A stretch of DNA of 64,000 nt from Sipunculus nudus (GCA_026874595.1 CM049321.1:13781479-13845478); one strand, 5' to 3'; shown: positions 11,191 through 23,998, numbered from the stretch's first letter. Notes: generated by a model not told the origin, from the sequence alone. Translations and numbers: made by a program.

Positions 11191-13102
11191 GTCGAGGCCC
11201 AGATTAGAATCTGGCCCAATTTAAAACTGGGCTAGCCCAGATCAAAATTTTGATTTGGACCGGTCCAGATCAAAATTCTAATCTGGGCCAGACCAGTTTT
11301 AAACTGGGCCAGCCCAGATTAAAATTTTGATTTGGGCCGGTCCAGATTAAAATTTTGATCTGGGCTAGTCAGGATTACAATCCTGTGGTGGACTGATTTT
11401 AAACTGGGCTGGCCCAGATCAAAAGTTTAATCTGGGCTAGTCAAGATTACAATCCTGTGATGGACTGATTTTAAACTGGGCCTAACCAGATCAGAATCCT
11501 AATCTACTCTTAGGCTAGCTTGATTTTTATCATCTTAAATCATATAATACAGTAAACATTTATTCCAGATACACCATTTTGAAGGGCACAAAACACATAA
11601 TGAACAAGATCATTTCAATTTTAGTGAGGAAAAAGCTAATGAACAAATGCAATGTGAAAAAGCTAATGAACAAATGCAATGTGCTTCTTTGGTTTCATGT
11701 ATTCTTCAAGCATACAAGTTTACATTTAAACTTCACCTAAACCAACTACCATAATTAATCACAGTTTAGAATATGTGTCAGTTCTGCAACATCTACTTGA
11801 CTTAATATCAAAATTATCAATTTAACTGAGATAATTTTCTGTTCTGAATATCAAAATTTCATGTGTAATATTAAATATTTACATGCATAATTAAATATCA
11901 GCTTTATCCATTTATAAGTGAACAAAAGTAATTTATCAGTCTTGATGCTCATTTGGGTGAGCAGCATGACATTGTGTCCTAACATGGGGCTAGGGAGAGG
12001 TTTGTGATACCATAACTGTAATTTTCAATAACAGAAAATCAACAGCTGAGAGAATGATATGATTGTTGTCATTTGTCAGTCTCAAAAATAGAGGTAAACA
12101 TGAGTGAAAATTGGATTTAGAATTTTTATTCAGAGGGTGACACACATTGTGGAGTTTTCATTTTGGAGTTAATAACTTAAAAAAAAGCTAATCTATTAAC
12201 TGATAACTAATGTAAATTGAATATAGTTAAAAGCTGCAATACAAATATTCTCTACTTCAATAGTTAAAATTGCTGAGTTGGTGAATATTGTTCCCACTGT
12301 TCTATCTGTATAGATGTCTCAGGGCCTTTTTTCCTTAATATGTAGTACGTTATAAGTTCTAGGTCCAATGTCACAATAAGTGCAAATTTTTTAATGGGTG
12401 ACTGGAAGGGGGGGGGGGAGATCACAGACAAAAAACCCCAACTAATGATAAATGATAAATAACATAACAAATAAAATTTTGAATTTACAGGTCTTGGATC
12501 ACAAGCTTAATTTATTGATTAAACTTTGTTTTAGTTTGTTGAATTAATGCATATGTTATGCAAGCTATATTTGTAGTTTTTAGCTGTAAAATACCAATGT
12601 TTAACATGATTATCTTATAATTATAAAAATATTAAAAAATATTAAAATATAAATATGACAGGATCCAACAAATGATATTTTCATAGAATATAAAATAAAT
12701 TCATTAAATATTAATTATTATTGACTTACAGTCTCAAAATGTTTTACAAATTCTTTGAATTGATGAAAGGCCAGCTGGTTAAATATAGTGTAATTGAAGC
12801 CAGCCAAGGAGTAGATTAGGATTCTGATCTGGGCAGGTCCAGTTTAAATTCAGTCCACCATAGGATTGTTAACTTGACCGGCCCAGATCAAAATTCTAAT
12901 CTGGGCTGGCCCAGTTTCAAATCAGTCCAGACCAGATTTTAATCCTGAAGGCTTCGCCACAGGATTTTAATCTGGACCGGCCCAGATCAAAATTTTAATC
13001 TGGGCTGGCCCAGTTTAAAACTGGTCTGGCCCAGATTAGAATTTTGATCTGGTCCGGTACTGTCAGTTTTAAATTGGGCCAGATTCTAATCTGGGCCTCG
13101 AC
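11191..13102. mobile_element. foldback transposon with palindromic-repeat arms
   Basis: The outer ends are perfect inverted repeats: GTCGAGGCCCAGATTAGAAT at 11191 and its reverse complement ending at 13102, extended by CTGGCCCAATTT. Each ~300-bp arm (11191-11520, 12800-13102) is built of modules such as CCCAGATCAAAATTTTGATC that are themselves near-palindromic, so arms can pair within and between each other. The centre is about 1.28 kb, AT-rich and noncoding, with a poly-G run at 12408. Both sides are flanked by ATATATAT (11183-11190, 13103-13110), which could be an 8-bp target duplication (hAT-like length) or a palindromic extension of the ends. Confidence 0.85.
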
Positions 13103-14365
13103 ATATATATTTTTTACTAATTTTTACAAGATATCACAGTATTCTACTTTCAGATGATATATTAACAGTTTGTATAGAATTGTATAAAAATCCCTACTTT
13201 CTGTAGATATATACAAACTATGAAACCACTGCTGAACTAGGAAAACCATTGCTGAAACTCATAATAATATAAATTTAATAAAACATAAACTTCACTAACA
13301 ATTATTTCAGTACGTTTGTAATGTACCCTGTCTGTATTTGTTTATGTACATCCAGTGTGTTTTTCATGTATAGAGGTGTGTTCTATGTGTATTGTATCAT
13401 GATGTAATACTATTTGTATTATATGTTCAATTACTGTATTTGTACGATAAGTTCAATAAAAAAAAAGAAGAAAAAGGAAACACAGATTAACTGTTTTTTT
13501 TTACTGGATATTCTCTACTGATTTTGTTTCAACAGAAAACCTGAATATGGTTTTCAGAAAAAGGTATTTGACATTATCACATACTTTGTGTGAAAAGAGC
13601 TTAATAAATGAAAGATGAAGAAATATGCCTTGACTGTCTTTCTCCAAGCTGAGCTCTTGCTCTTCTTTACAACATGCGCTGAGTCAGACAGACACCAGCA
13701 TATTCAAGATTGCTCCGGTTACTGTGGGATACCACAAGTGAACCTGGAATCTAAATGGCATCTTGAAGTTTCTATCCTGCACATGACCACAGGTTAAGTG
13801 GTCTGTGGTCTGTACAATATAAGTTTATTTTTTACCATGGCCACGTGTCTTTTCAAGGATTTGTATGAAATAGTGTTTAACAAATCAAGCCCTTGTCTAA
13901 TCAGATATAACATTCATATACTATTAATCTTCATAAGGAGAGCTCCCTGACCTAGAACACAGGCATGATCAGATTAAGGAACGTGATAATCACATAGGAT
14001 AAAGACTTAAAATGTTATAAATGAAATTGGCTTTTTTATATTTCAAGATTTCCATGCCTGCTTTCTCCAGGATTGCATTCTCACTAATACTGGGGCAAAT
14101 TTCATAATTCCACAACTTAGATTGACAAATATTATAAACAGTTTTTTTAATAAAGTCACCCAACACTGATGACAAGATTGCCACATTCCTGAAACTAAAT
14201 TCTAAATAAAGAAACAAACCATTTTTGTACAGACAAGTTTCTCAGGGTTTTAAAAGGTACAACCACCCAAACTATATAAACTTTTTATAATACTGGTCAG
14301 TCTGCCGTAGAAAATGGTACACCCTATAAGGATTCCTAAGTTGGCCATAAGGAAATCCAACTGAC
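13103..14365. other. unassigned AT-rich DNA
   Basis: No repeats of the defined families and only chance frames (13615-13797 plus, 13990-14217 minus). Confidence 0.35.
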
Positions 14366-14993
14366 TTGGGTCTTAATGAAACATCTGGTCTAAATGAAAC
14401 ATTGCGTCTTTATGAAACATTTGTCTTTATGAAACATTGGGTCTTTATGAAACATCAGGTCTCTATGAAACATCAGGTCTTAATGAAACACAGGAAATCT
14501 TTATGAAACATCAGATCTTTATGAAACATAGGGAGTCTTTATGAAACATCAGGTCTTTTATGAAACATAGGGAGTCTTTTATGAAACGTCAGGTCTTTAT
14601 GAAACATTGGGTCTTTATGAAAAAACCTGTCTTTATGAAACATAGTCTCTTTATGAAACATTAAGAGTCTTTATGAAACATCAGGTCTTTATGAAAAATC
14701 AGGTCTTTATGAAACACTGTGTCTTTATGAAACACCAGGTCTTTATGAAACATCAGGCCTTTATGAAACATCAGGTCTTTATGAAACATCAGACCTTTAT
14801 GAAACATAGGAAATCTTTATGAAACATCAGATCTTTATGAAACATAGGGAGTCTTTATGAAACATCAGGTCTTTATGAGACATAGGGAATATTTATCAAA
14901 CATCAGGTCTTTATGAAACATCAGGTCTTTATTAAACATCTGGTCTGTATGAAATATTTGGTCTTTTTGAAACAACCGGTCTTTATGATACAT
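14366..14993 (+). repeat. minisatellite, ~18-19 bp unit TCTTTATGAAACATCAGG
   Basis: More than thirty tandem copies of TCTTTATGAAACATCAGG and variants (ATAGGGAG or CTGTG in the last bases). Copies diverge toward both ends (TCTTAATGAAACATCTGG at the left, TCTTTTTGAAACAACCGG at the right), the usual pattern for arrays homogenised in the middle. A 63-codon frame starting at 14913 lies partly in it and is not a gene. Confidence 0.95.
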
Positions 14994-15789
14994 CAAATAA
15001 ATCAGGCATACCCTCCTGAAACAGGGCTCCATTTGACTTTACTCTATCTGTCTGGGTCTTCCTATACAGAGGACCAGACAGTCCATTGTTTGTCTAACTG
15101 CTGAGTCCACAGGGGTAAGTCTCTGTCTCGAGTTTTGCATAAAACACAATGAATAACCCAGTACAGATCAAACAAAATAGTTCTGAATCTTCATTAATGG
15201 TATTCCTGCTGTGTGATATGACCAAAACATATGACAAACTAATTTTATTTTTTCATCAATGTTCCAACCATACAGAACAAAGTATAATGTACATTAAAAA
15301 GAGTAATGTTGCCAAAATACAGGTAACCATAAGATCTATTGGCCAAAGTATTTAAACATATGTAAAATGATCATAATCTATCAATTGTTAAAATGTAAAT
15401 TTTGTGTTATTTAATACAGAACCTCCTTTCTTTAAACACTTTATTCTGAAAAAAAAAAAAATCTAAGAGCTCTCAGCTGAAGGTTTTCCTGGAAATTAGG
15501 CAAAGTTTTTTTTTTTTTACACTTGATTTGATCGTCTACACAACCTTGTTCACAAAGAATAAAATAATACCTTGTCTAGACGCTGGTGGAACGCTGGTTA
15601 TAATGACATAAACAAGTTAGTGCTTGAGACTAGATGATCATAAAGAAATCAACAGAATCCAATGAAAGGTTCTAAAGGTATTGAAACAGAATATAATTAT
15701 GATTAAATATATATGGGACCATGTTTTTTTTCTATGCAGGACTTTTTAATCCAAACTATCAGTCAATGAAATCAGGTTGGTACATATTT
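14994..15789. other. unassigned DNA
   Basis: A13 and T11 runs near 15450-15520; otherwise nothing recognisable. Confidence 0.35.
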
Positions 15790-16025
15790 ATAGTGAGTTT
15801 CATGATAATCCATCAGTCATCACTGTTACGCCAAAATCTGGTGACTTTTGACCTCATTAAACATGCATGATTTCACTGAGAATCAACTTCTGACACAATT
15901 TTAGTAAATACTTAGAATATCACGAAAATCCATCAAATCTCTGGTAAGTCACCATGGCAACACTAAAGTCTGGTGAACTCTGACCCTCATTAAATATGCA
16001 TGGATTTTCCCCGAGAATCAACAAA
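15790..16025 (+). repeat. two-copy tandem repeat, ~120 bp unit
   Basis: ATGATAATCCATCAGTCATC..TCATTAAACATGCATGATTT..GAGAATCAAC is repeated about 120 bp later as ACGAAAATCCATCAAATCTC..TCATTAAATATGCATGGATT..GAGAATCAAC. A related single unit (GTGAAAATCCATCGAAG) occurs at about 6372. Confidence 0.7.
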
Positions 16026-16833
16026 AAAAAGCAGCGAATCTGTCAAGTCCCAGATAATTTATCGCTTGACACACAAGATGTACAGATGGACACTTTATCT
16101 TAGACAGGTTTATTAACGCACTAGTATTTCATGAGTATTTCGCTTGATGAAATAGCTGCATCAGTCACTGCATGAGCATATCATTGATATTACAGGCAGC
16201 ACACACAGATTCCATAGTACACACTCCTGCCACCTGTCAGTTGTACAGATCAGAATCGGAATCATGTACAATATTGGTCTACCAGTGTGACTGACACACA
16301 AGGCCTGGAGTACAGAGACTCCCTACTTACAAGAACATTGACCTTCCGTCTCCTTACCAATATCCCGACTTTAACAACGCTATATTTAGTCCTCTTTCTT
16401 CAGGAACTTGGGTCTTGTGTGTGTACAAAGAAGAATAACACTAAAACCCTGCTCTTCCAGAGGCAGTCTTAATTATTCATTCATCATATGGATAAAGAAC
16501 TCTAGAGATGGAAGTGACTGCATTCAGCTGCTTATTGCTACTGTAGATTTCACATGAATATTTGCCTCTGCCAGAAGGGTATGTCTTCATTCCTGTTTGT
16601 GTGTTTATATTTGTGTATTTGTGCACAACATAACTCAATGTTTTCATGAAATTCTGAGGGCATTTCAGGAATTGGCCATTGAAGTATCAGTTACTTAGAT
16701 TTTGGTGTAGATCCAGTACATGATCCAGATCCAGGAACATCATCAAGGAATATTCACAAATGTACAGTCACTTATGCATAAATGAACCTGGGAATATGAA
16801 CCGAATGGGTGAATGGTAGAGGCTTGCATTTGT
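16026..16833. other. unassigned DNA
   Basis: No recognisable gene or repeat. Confidence 0.35.
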
Positions 16834-17376
16834 TATAGTCCATTTTACCATCTGCTGTCCATCTGTTTTTCGTAGATGATTTACTTAAAAGTTTATATTT
16901 TTCAATATTTTCCAAGTAAACAACAGATGGAAGTGACAACCTAATATGGCAGTTAAGAATTTTACAATAAATCCCCCGTTTATGTTTCACAACATTTTAG
17001 TCACTTTATCATGATCTGGCAGATTTGGTGTGTCCCTCCATAAGTAGCCATCTTTGTTTTATCTGGTTATATTTTTTAGAGTGTTTACATGACATCATCC
17101 AATCAGCAGCTGTCAGCTGAGGCTGTTTTTGCATGTGACCAATGACCCTGACTGCCATAAGTGGGTCTGATATGTTGTAAAATGTTGACTGATTTCTCAT
17201 ATTTTCAGAAAAATTTTGTTACTCAAATATGGCATAAGGTAGGAATTTAGTACCTAGTTGAAAATTAGGTTCTGTAATCCTCTCCTCTACAATAAAATTG
17301 ATTCCCTTAAAATGTACCTAATAAAAATTTTTATATAAAAAAACAGGTGGACATGAGGGGATGAAACAGACTATAG
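16834..17376. mobile_element. MITE with TATAGTC terminal inverted repeats (family L), copy 1
   Basis: Starts TATAGTCCATTTTACCATCT and ends with the imperfect reverse complement (..AGGGGATGAAACAGACTATA); the match extends about 60 bp inward through CTGTTTTT. It aligns along its whole ~540 bp with 21504-22013. A minus-strand frame (17009-17200) is shared with the other copy, but most differences between copies change the amino acid, so I do not call a gene. Confidence 0.75.
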
Positions 17377-19706
17377 AATGCATATTTCTAGTCATGAACC
17401 GTGACTGTGTCCAGTATGCAATCATGTTAGCCTAATCTGAAATTCCAGCATATACATAATATTGATGCAAGTCTGATGAAAACCCACCATTAAACTGATA
17501 TGCAAATATCAAACAACTGAAGTATCTTTATGCAACTGCGCAAAACTCACCTCTGAGAGCAATATATAGATTCTATTCTACTACTGAAATTTATAATACA
17601 CTAATATCTGATTAACAAAGGCAAAGAAAAGTGTTAGGAATTGTTTTTTTATCATGTTTAATACTAAAATAAAGACAAAAGGTGTTATATGATTAATTAT
17701 CAATTGATTATTTCATGTTACTTATGTCGCCTGCATCATGGACAATTCTAACACCAACACTGATAATGAATATGAATTGTATGAGGTGTATTTAATGTAA
17801 TATATTCAAGTCAAAAGCATTTAATTATTATCTGCTGCACAATGTTTGTTTCAACAATGGTTGCCCATTTATGTCCTATAATACATCATCTGTATTTAAC
17901 TTTATCATTTCTCAAGATTTTCTCAAATTTTGATCTCTTCATATGAACACATATTTTACATGTAAATGTTTATCATCATCAAATGTATAAAAATACAACC
18001 AATTTAATAATATATTAATTATGAAGTACAATGAATAATCATCAATAAAACAAATTAAGCTGCACAACACTAACACAATTATACATTTATCTGGATATTA
18101 TGGTTAATGATCATCTCTCCACACAATGCAGAGCCCCCTACAGGAGATTATCCACACATTTAAATCAAGTTTGAACTACTCAAGTATAAAGTATAAAGAA
18201 GCACATATGCTTGTATAATAATGAAGGGCTATTGCTCCTAACCTTCCCACGATCCTTTGTGTTCCACTAAACAAATCAATAAATGTAGACTCTGCACAGA
18301 ACCAGTACCTTGTCCTGACATGTGTTTACATCTTTAAACCTGCTTATCATCCTCTCCGTGCAGATTGCTTGCAATGAAAATTTACCATGGCCATGAAACA
18401 GGTCTATATGAACAATGCCTGTATTGTGTCACTGCATGGAGAGTGCTTAATCAAGCAGCCACTAGCATATTTGTTTATGCTTGGAGTGGTTTTGCTAGTT
18501 TATGTGAGACAAGTATTTTTTGCTCAACCACATGACCTGTGAGCACTGAATTGTGACACATTTGTTCATTATCTGAGTGATCATACCTGTGTACATGTAA
18601 GGCCACCTCTGTATGAATCAACGTGATAATGCTAGTGTCAAGTGCAGGGCAGATTACAAGTTATCTATGACTATATACTTCATTCAATACAGAGTCACGG
18701 CTTTCTGATAATTCTTTTACTATTAAAGTATTTTATAGAGATTGTATTGTTTGTTGAACTATAAATGATTATGGTAAAAAAATCAACCGATGCATTATTT
18801 CAAGTGCTCTATTTATAATTTTTTAACAACTGACTGACACAATATAGCTACTCAGAATTTCATGTTTTGTATTTCAATGGGCCTAACGTTGATATAATCA
18901 GCAGACAACATCGATCCTTGTCATTTATCGTGTATCAGAATTGTATGTAACAGTAAGGTATTGTGCTCTATATACATAGGAGCCTCTTATATAAAACTAC
19001 ACTTGGTAATTATGTTTTACGATGGCAGGTGCAAGCAGAGCCCATCAAATCATATTAAACCATTTCATGGTAACTTGTTAATAACTGGAACCATGTGGAA
19101 CGAATGGCCAAGCATGGTACTACTAAGACATAGGGGTCATATTTGTTAGTACAGGTAGATAGGGCTCTGTACTTGGACCCTGGCCACCTGAGCTACCAGA
19201 TGGATCTGCTTGGTAGATTTCATTTTAATTATCCAATAGGAATGTCAGGGAACAAACTTTTTTTTTTCAAAGGACTAATCAGGAGGATGCGTGGCTTTTA
19301 CAACTTACTTACCCCCTCTCTAACTGCCTCCGGATTATTAGAACCTTTCACACACATGAGCTCATGTATACCATATTTGATGCAAAGACCACCCTGGGTG
19401 CTCTCAAAATTGAATTTTATCAAATATATTTTGTACCCCAAAAAATGCCCCTCCTTCCACTGTGCTATTCTAGGCTAAGATGCGACCTTTTTGTGAGAGG
19501 ATTTTGAGGAAATTTTTATTCACTAATTTAGTTAATATTTACTTTCCTTAGCCAATATTTATGGGCTTTGAACCCCCTTACATAATTTCACGCCATCAAA
19601 ATCATCAAGCAAAGTGGCAAAATAAGTGATCATAAGCACTGTCAAAGGTGTTTTTAGGTAAAAATGGCTCACACCTCCTGTTTTCTCAAAGATATCTCTA
19701 AAAAAT

Positions 19707-19708
<2 letters not shown>
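17377..19708. other. unassigned AT-rich DNA
   Basis: A 111-codon plus-strand frame at 19143-19478 has no recognisable domain and no second-copy support. Nothing else found. Confidence 0.35.
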
Positions 19709-19740
<32 letters not shown>

Positions 19741-20028
19741 CTTATTACATGGAATGCAGTATATTATATTTAACCTAATACAAAGCAGTTGTGCCAAAAA
19801 CAGCCAGCACAAAGCCACAGTATCAGATATTCAACCAAGATAGTGCTCAGCTATATGTCCCCCCCCCCCCCCCTTTGCTGAATATTTTGTGTTAATTGGA
19901 TGTATTGACATTTGATCTGAGCTGCACACTAGGGAGGTATTCATGACAAATATATATTTTAGTCATCCAAAAGGCATTATGAGTAAGACCTTTTTACCCC
20001 CCCCACCCCCCCCCCCCCCCCCACCCCA
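19709..20028. repeat. cluster of long homopolymers: G32, C15, C-rich run
   Basis: 32 consecutive G at 19709-19740, 15 C at 19859-19873, and a C-rich run at 19997-20027 interrupted only by two A. The frames on both strands at about 19943-20179 consist of proline or glycine runs from these tracts and are artefacts. Confidence 0.9.
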
Positions 20029-21503
20029 AATATTGAGGGACACATGGATGGGCAATTCTTGCTGCCCTGAACCTGTCCTTCCTACATTAACAACCATCAG
20101 CCTCAGCATCACTGCTGTCAGTATATACTCTGTTACATCATTTATTGTATATCTTCCTATCTGCATCTACAGAACCTGAGTACAACAATGCTTAATGTAC
20201 AGGGCCATAATGTACAAAATTCAAGACTCGAAGAGTCTGGATATCTCAAGTTTCATCCTCAGACTATTTATTCAACAAGCTCTAGAAAAAGAGGAATGGA
20301 TTTTTTTTTCAGCTCTCAATAGTTTAAGACAAAACACTTCATGAATATAAACTCCCCAAAACACAATTTTTTACAACCAATGCCTTGACATTAATGCAGT
20401 TCAATTTAAATTTACCCTGGATTAAATATGTCATGTAAATTCCACTGAAATGACACTGAAAAGACCATAATAATAATTTCATAAATATCAAGTGGTACTG
20501 ATGTGGTAAATCTATGAATTTTTCATCTGAATAAAAAATCCTGGTTGCTATTCCACTGTTATCATTAAATATGCAGTAAAAAAAAAATCTTGTTTTCAGA
20601 CAAGGAAGTTTTTATTATATTCCCTGCCAGTAGATGTCAGCACCATTGTTACATAATAAATTTTGTAGACATGTCAGGCAAATACTTAATTATTAAGAGC
20701 ACAACTAATAAATGTGTTATTATACTCCTCACGCCTGGCCTGACTGTGGTGAAGCCATCAATAGCTTCTTAATCATCAAGCTAGCATTTTAATGAATAAA
20801 CCAGGTTGATCTTAATGCACCAAATACAGTAATTGTGTGTTATAGAGGCCTTTTTTTGCTAGGCTTATTTTACCATTTTTAATGCATTATTTCCAAAATT
20901 GTATTATTCTATAATATGGAGATATGTATACTTATATAAGAATAAGGCTTACAGAGTTTGATAACAAATATGTTTGTTATGTAATGAGCAAAAAAGCTCA
21001 AATGTAGGTTGTTTTCTGGGTGACATCATCAACGTCATGCATAACGTTATGTCGGAAGATGAAAATATGAGCCAATAAATTTGACTTAGGAGACACAATG
21101 ACTTTCAGATAACACCACTTTTCATTATTTTTTTTAAACTATACATCTGTATATTACAGAATATTACTTTTGATAATAATCTGCGTTAAACATTGTAAGT
21201 TAGGCCATTGAAAAAAAAAACCCTCTAAAATACACAATTACCCTAAGTACAATACCTGCATAAAATAATATTAAACAACCAAAGATCCTAGGCAAATACA
21301 TACATCCATTTAAATAACACCTGCTTAATAAACACAGACAGCAATCCACTAGTCTCGAAAACTTACATAAATTAATGAATCCTTATTTATGGAAACCTAG
21401 AAATCACATAAAATAATTATAGTAAAATAATAATAAGAACTGAGACAGAAATGGCCTGGATATTTTAAATGAAATTTAGGGGAAAATAACACCAAATAGC
21501 ATT
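20029..21503. other. unassigned DNA
   Basis: Nothing recognisable. Confidence 0.35.
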
Positions 21504-22013
21504 TAAGTCCAATTTGCCATCTGCTGTCAACCTGTTTTTTGTAGATTATTTTCTTTAAAGTTTATAATTTTCAGTTACTGGCAATAAAACTACATATGGA
21601 GGTGACAACCTAATATGACAATTAACAATTTTACAATAAATCCCCAGTTTACTTTTCACAACATTTTTGTCTCTTCACAATGATCTGGCAGATATGTTTT
21701 AGATGGTTATATTTTTTAGAGTATTTACATGACTTCACCCAATCAGAAGCTGTCAACTGAAGCTGTTTTTGCATGTGACCGATGACCTTGACCGCCATAA
21801 GTGGGTCTGATATGTTGTAAAATGTAGGCTGATTTCTCATATTTTCAAATAATTCTGTTTCTTAAATAAGGTGTAAGGTAGGTATATAATTACCTTGTTG
21901 AAAATTAGGACTTTAATCCTCTACACTACACTAAAATTGTTTCGTTTTAATCTAACTAATAACGATTTTCATAGAAAAAAACAAGTGGATTGGAGGGGAT
22001 GAAACAGACTATA
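21504..22013. mobile_element. MITE with TATAGTC terminal inverted repeats (family L), copy 2
   Basis: Same orientation as 16834-17376 and similar over its whole length, including the block GCATGTGACCGATGACC and the end AGGGGATGAAACAGACTATA. It lacks a ~30-bp stretch present in copy 1 (TCCCTCCATAAGTAGCC). Noncoding. Confidence 0.75.
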
Positions 22014-22893
22014 ACAATTATAATACGTATCTGAAGGATGAAGAAAGAAATGTTCACAAAGAACCACTTTGAGAATGAAAGATTGTACAGAAAAACTACA
22101 TTTTAAATGGACAAGCCAGACAGAGTGCTGTACCAGGCTTGAACTAACCGCGGTGGTAGTAGCTATGGTATACATTATGCGCCAGCCTTGGTATGAAGAG
22201 TGCTGGGCTGGAGACAGAAATGACACAACAGGCTGTAAACTTTTTCTACTTTACACCCACAAGATCAGATTCCTGGGAGTACAGATTGTCAAACTTACGG
22301 AACTCAAAAATGACTGGGGCACCTGCATCTTGTAAATAAAAATTCCTGCTGTTGAGACTAACATATATAAAGTCTTGAAGCTGTGTACCCTAATGATCCT
22401 ACAAAACACTGCCATCAAAATGATAAAAAAGACACTCTGCAATTGTGTTGAACAATGTGTGGGTTAATTGGTCAGCACAAGGGCTGGGGTTAGCTCTTTC
22501 TCTTCAGCTGGTGAACTTGAGAACACTTCTTGATGGCTTAATAATGATAATGGTTTATTACTGTTAGACATATAAAACAGAGGTCGTGGCTTAAGATGGT
22601 TCTTGTCCTAAATAACTGATCTTCTGACAAATAAAGCTGTTTCTTACTGACTATGGTTCTTACTAAGTTTCCTTAAAGGTGTATTCCTCCACTCTGCTGT
22701 CTCCTTCCTGCTGTCTACTTGTCTCCTCTGTCTACTCACTGACTACACTGACTACACACTATCTCTGTTGACTCGCTGCAATGTCCCACTATTTGGCTAT
22801 CTATAACATTGATATACATAGACCAAACCAACAATTACCATAGAGCCAATGGACATACTTTAAACAATATGTAAATCCTTTTTTCTAAATATA
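22014..22893. other. unassigned DNA with a short CTGTCTAC-rich stretch
   Basis: Between about 22690 and 22780 the sequence is rich in CTGTCTAC and CTGACTACA motifs, a small degenerate simple repeat. Overlapping frames on both strands (21969-22442) have no domain. Confidence 0.4.
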
Positions 22894-23276
22894 TTGGAGG
22901 TAAATTCCTCCCTTTTTTAATGCTGGCTTAACTATTTTTATGTATATCTGCAAGACTCCATTCCCCTTTTGGACTACATGACAGGTATCACATGCTTCCT
23001 CTCCTTTTATATCATGGTGTTAACCAGGCCCAGTGACTACTGCACCAGGGGTCCCTGGGTGCATAATTGTCCCCATTGTTGGATCATACTGATGAGGAAC
23101 ACCCAAAATGCACACTTGTTTGTAAGTGAGACACGGCCATTGGGAAGGCCTTCCCATTAAGCCTGTAGAGTGCTCACCCTGGGTAGAGGCTGTGAAAATC
23201 TCATCTCTTTTGCAGGGATTTGAACTCAAAATCTCCTGGATTTGAGTCCTGTGCTCTACTTCTGAGCCATATAGAA
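22894..23276 (-). mobile_element. tRNA-derived SINE, copy 1
   Basis: Read on the minus strand, the 5' end has a tRNA-like A box (TGGCTCAGAAGTAGAGCAC, 23251-23269) and B box (GAGTTCAAATCCC, 23212-23230 region) at the usual RNA polymerase III spacing. About 290 bp of SINE-specific body follows, shared with the copy at 32395: AGGGTGAGCACTCTACAGGC, CAGTAGTCACTGGGCCTGGT, TTAACACCATGATATAAAAG. The 89-codon minus-strand frame here is a by-product of the SINE. Confidence 0.85.
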
Positions 23277-23877
23277 AGAAGTCAGTCAACTATATAAATC
23301 CTTATGACTGCCCATGGCATGAACTGACCTGTTCAATTGGTTTTAAAGGGAGGCTAATGAGCTAATTTACAAAACTTTATTACTATAAGACAACTAATAA
23401 CCTGCTTTAAAGACCATGACATAAGCTTCAGATTACACCTTGTGACATGAAAAAATAACACCTTCAAGGTACAATCAAATAATTTTAAAAATCTGTTGCA
23501 TATATGTCAAGAGCACAGCAGTGTGGGGAGAGGTTTGATTGTGATCTGACCACAGAGTGACCAATTAGGGGCAATAAGACTCTCTCCTGGTAGCTGGTCA
23601 TTTACCAACAAAACTGCCTCTGGGCAATGAGCTTGACCCATGTCACAGGGGTCCCCTGACTCTGGATGTGCACACAATGCTCAACACATGGTGTGTGCAC
23701 ACAACCTATACCTCATGGGACTGTGACCATAAACTTACCCTGTAGATACTGACATTAACCATAAAGAAAGTTATACTGTACAATTAAGGGTTAGTTTACA
23801 AAGTGCCTGCTGTGCTCCTACAATTACTGTGAGAATGTGTAATTGCCATGGCGATACAGATTCTAATATCCGTTTTG
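23277..23877. other. unassigned DNA
   Basis: Includes a CACAATGCTCAACACATGGTGTGTGCACACAA palindrome-like patch near 23672-23703; otherwise nothing. Confidence 0.35.
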
Positions 23878-23998
23878 GTAAAACTGCTTTTATTTTTTAA
23901 ATTCTAAAGTTTATTACTTGAGTGAGAACTGAATCAAGAATTGAATCGAATGTAAAGAATCGATAACTGAATCAATTCTAATGGCCCTTACAATTCAG
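23878..23998 (-). repeat. fragment of GATTCAATT-rich MITE (family O)
   Basis: AACTGAATCAAGAATTGAAT and GAATCGATAACTGAATCAAT resemble the end of the family O element at 3126. Similarity fades on both sides, with only a distant ACATCCATTGTAATCC core near 24066. Confidence 0.5.

Noticed and set aside
14366-14993. CRISPR-like array
   Set aside because: Units are contiguous 18-19 bp tandem copies without distinct spacers, and the genome is eukaryotic.
17009-17200. 63-codon minus-strand frame shared by two repeat copies (also 21649-21840) as a possible conserved small protein
   Set aside because: Most codon differences between the copies are non-silent, and the frame lies fully inside an inverted-repeat element, so there is no sign of protein-level selection.
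19943-20179. Proline-rich (plus) and glycine-rich (minus) small proteins
   Set aside because: Both arise from the same C homopolymer tract.
23020-23289. 89-codon minus-strand frame as a gene
   Set aside because: It coincides with the tRNA-derived SINE; the SINE copy at 32395 has a different, shorter frame with only fragments in common.
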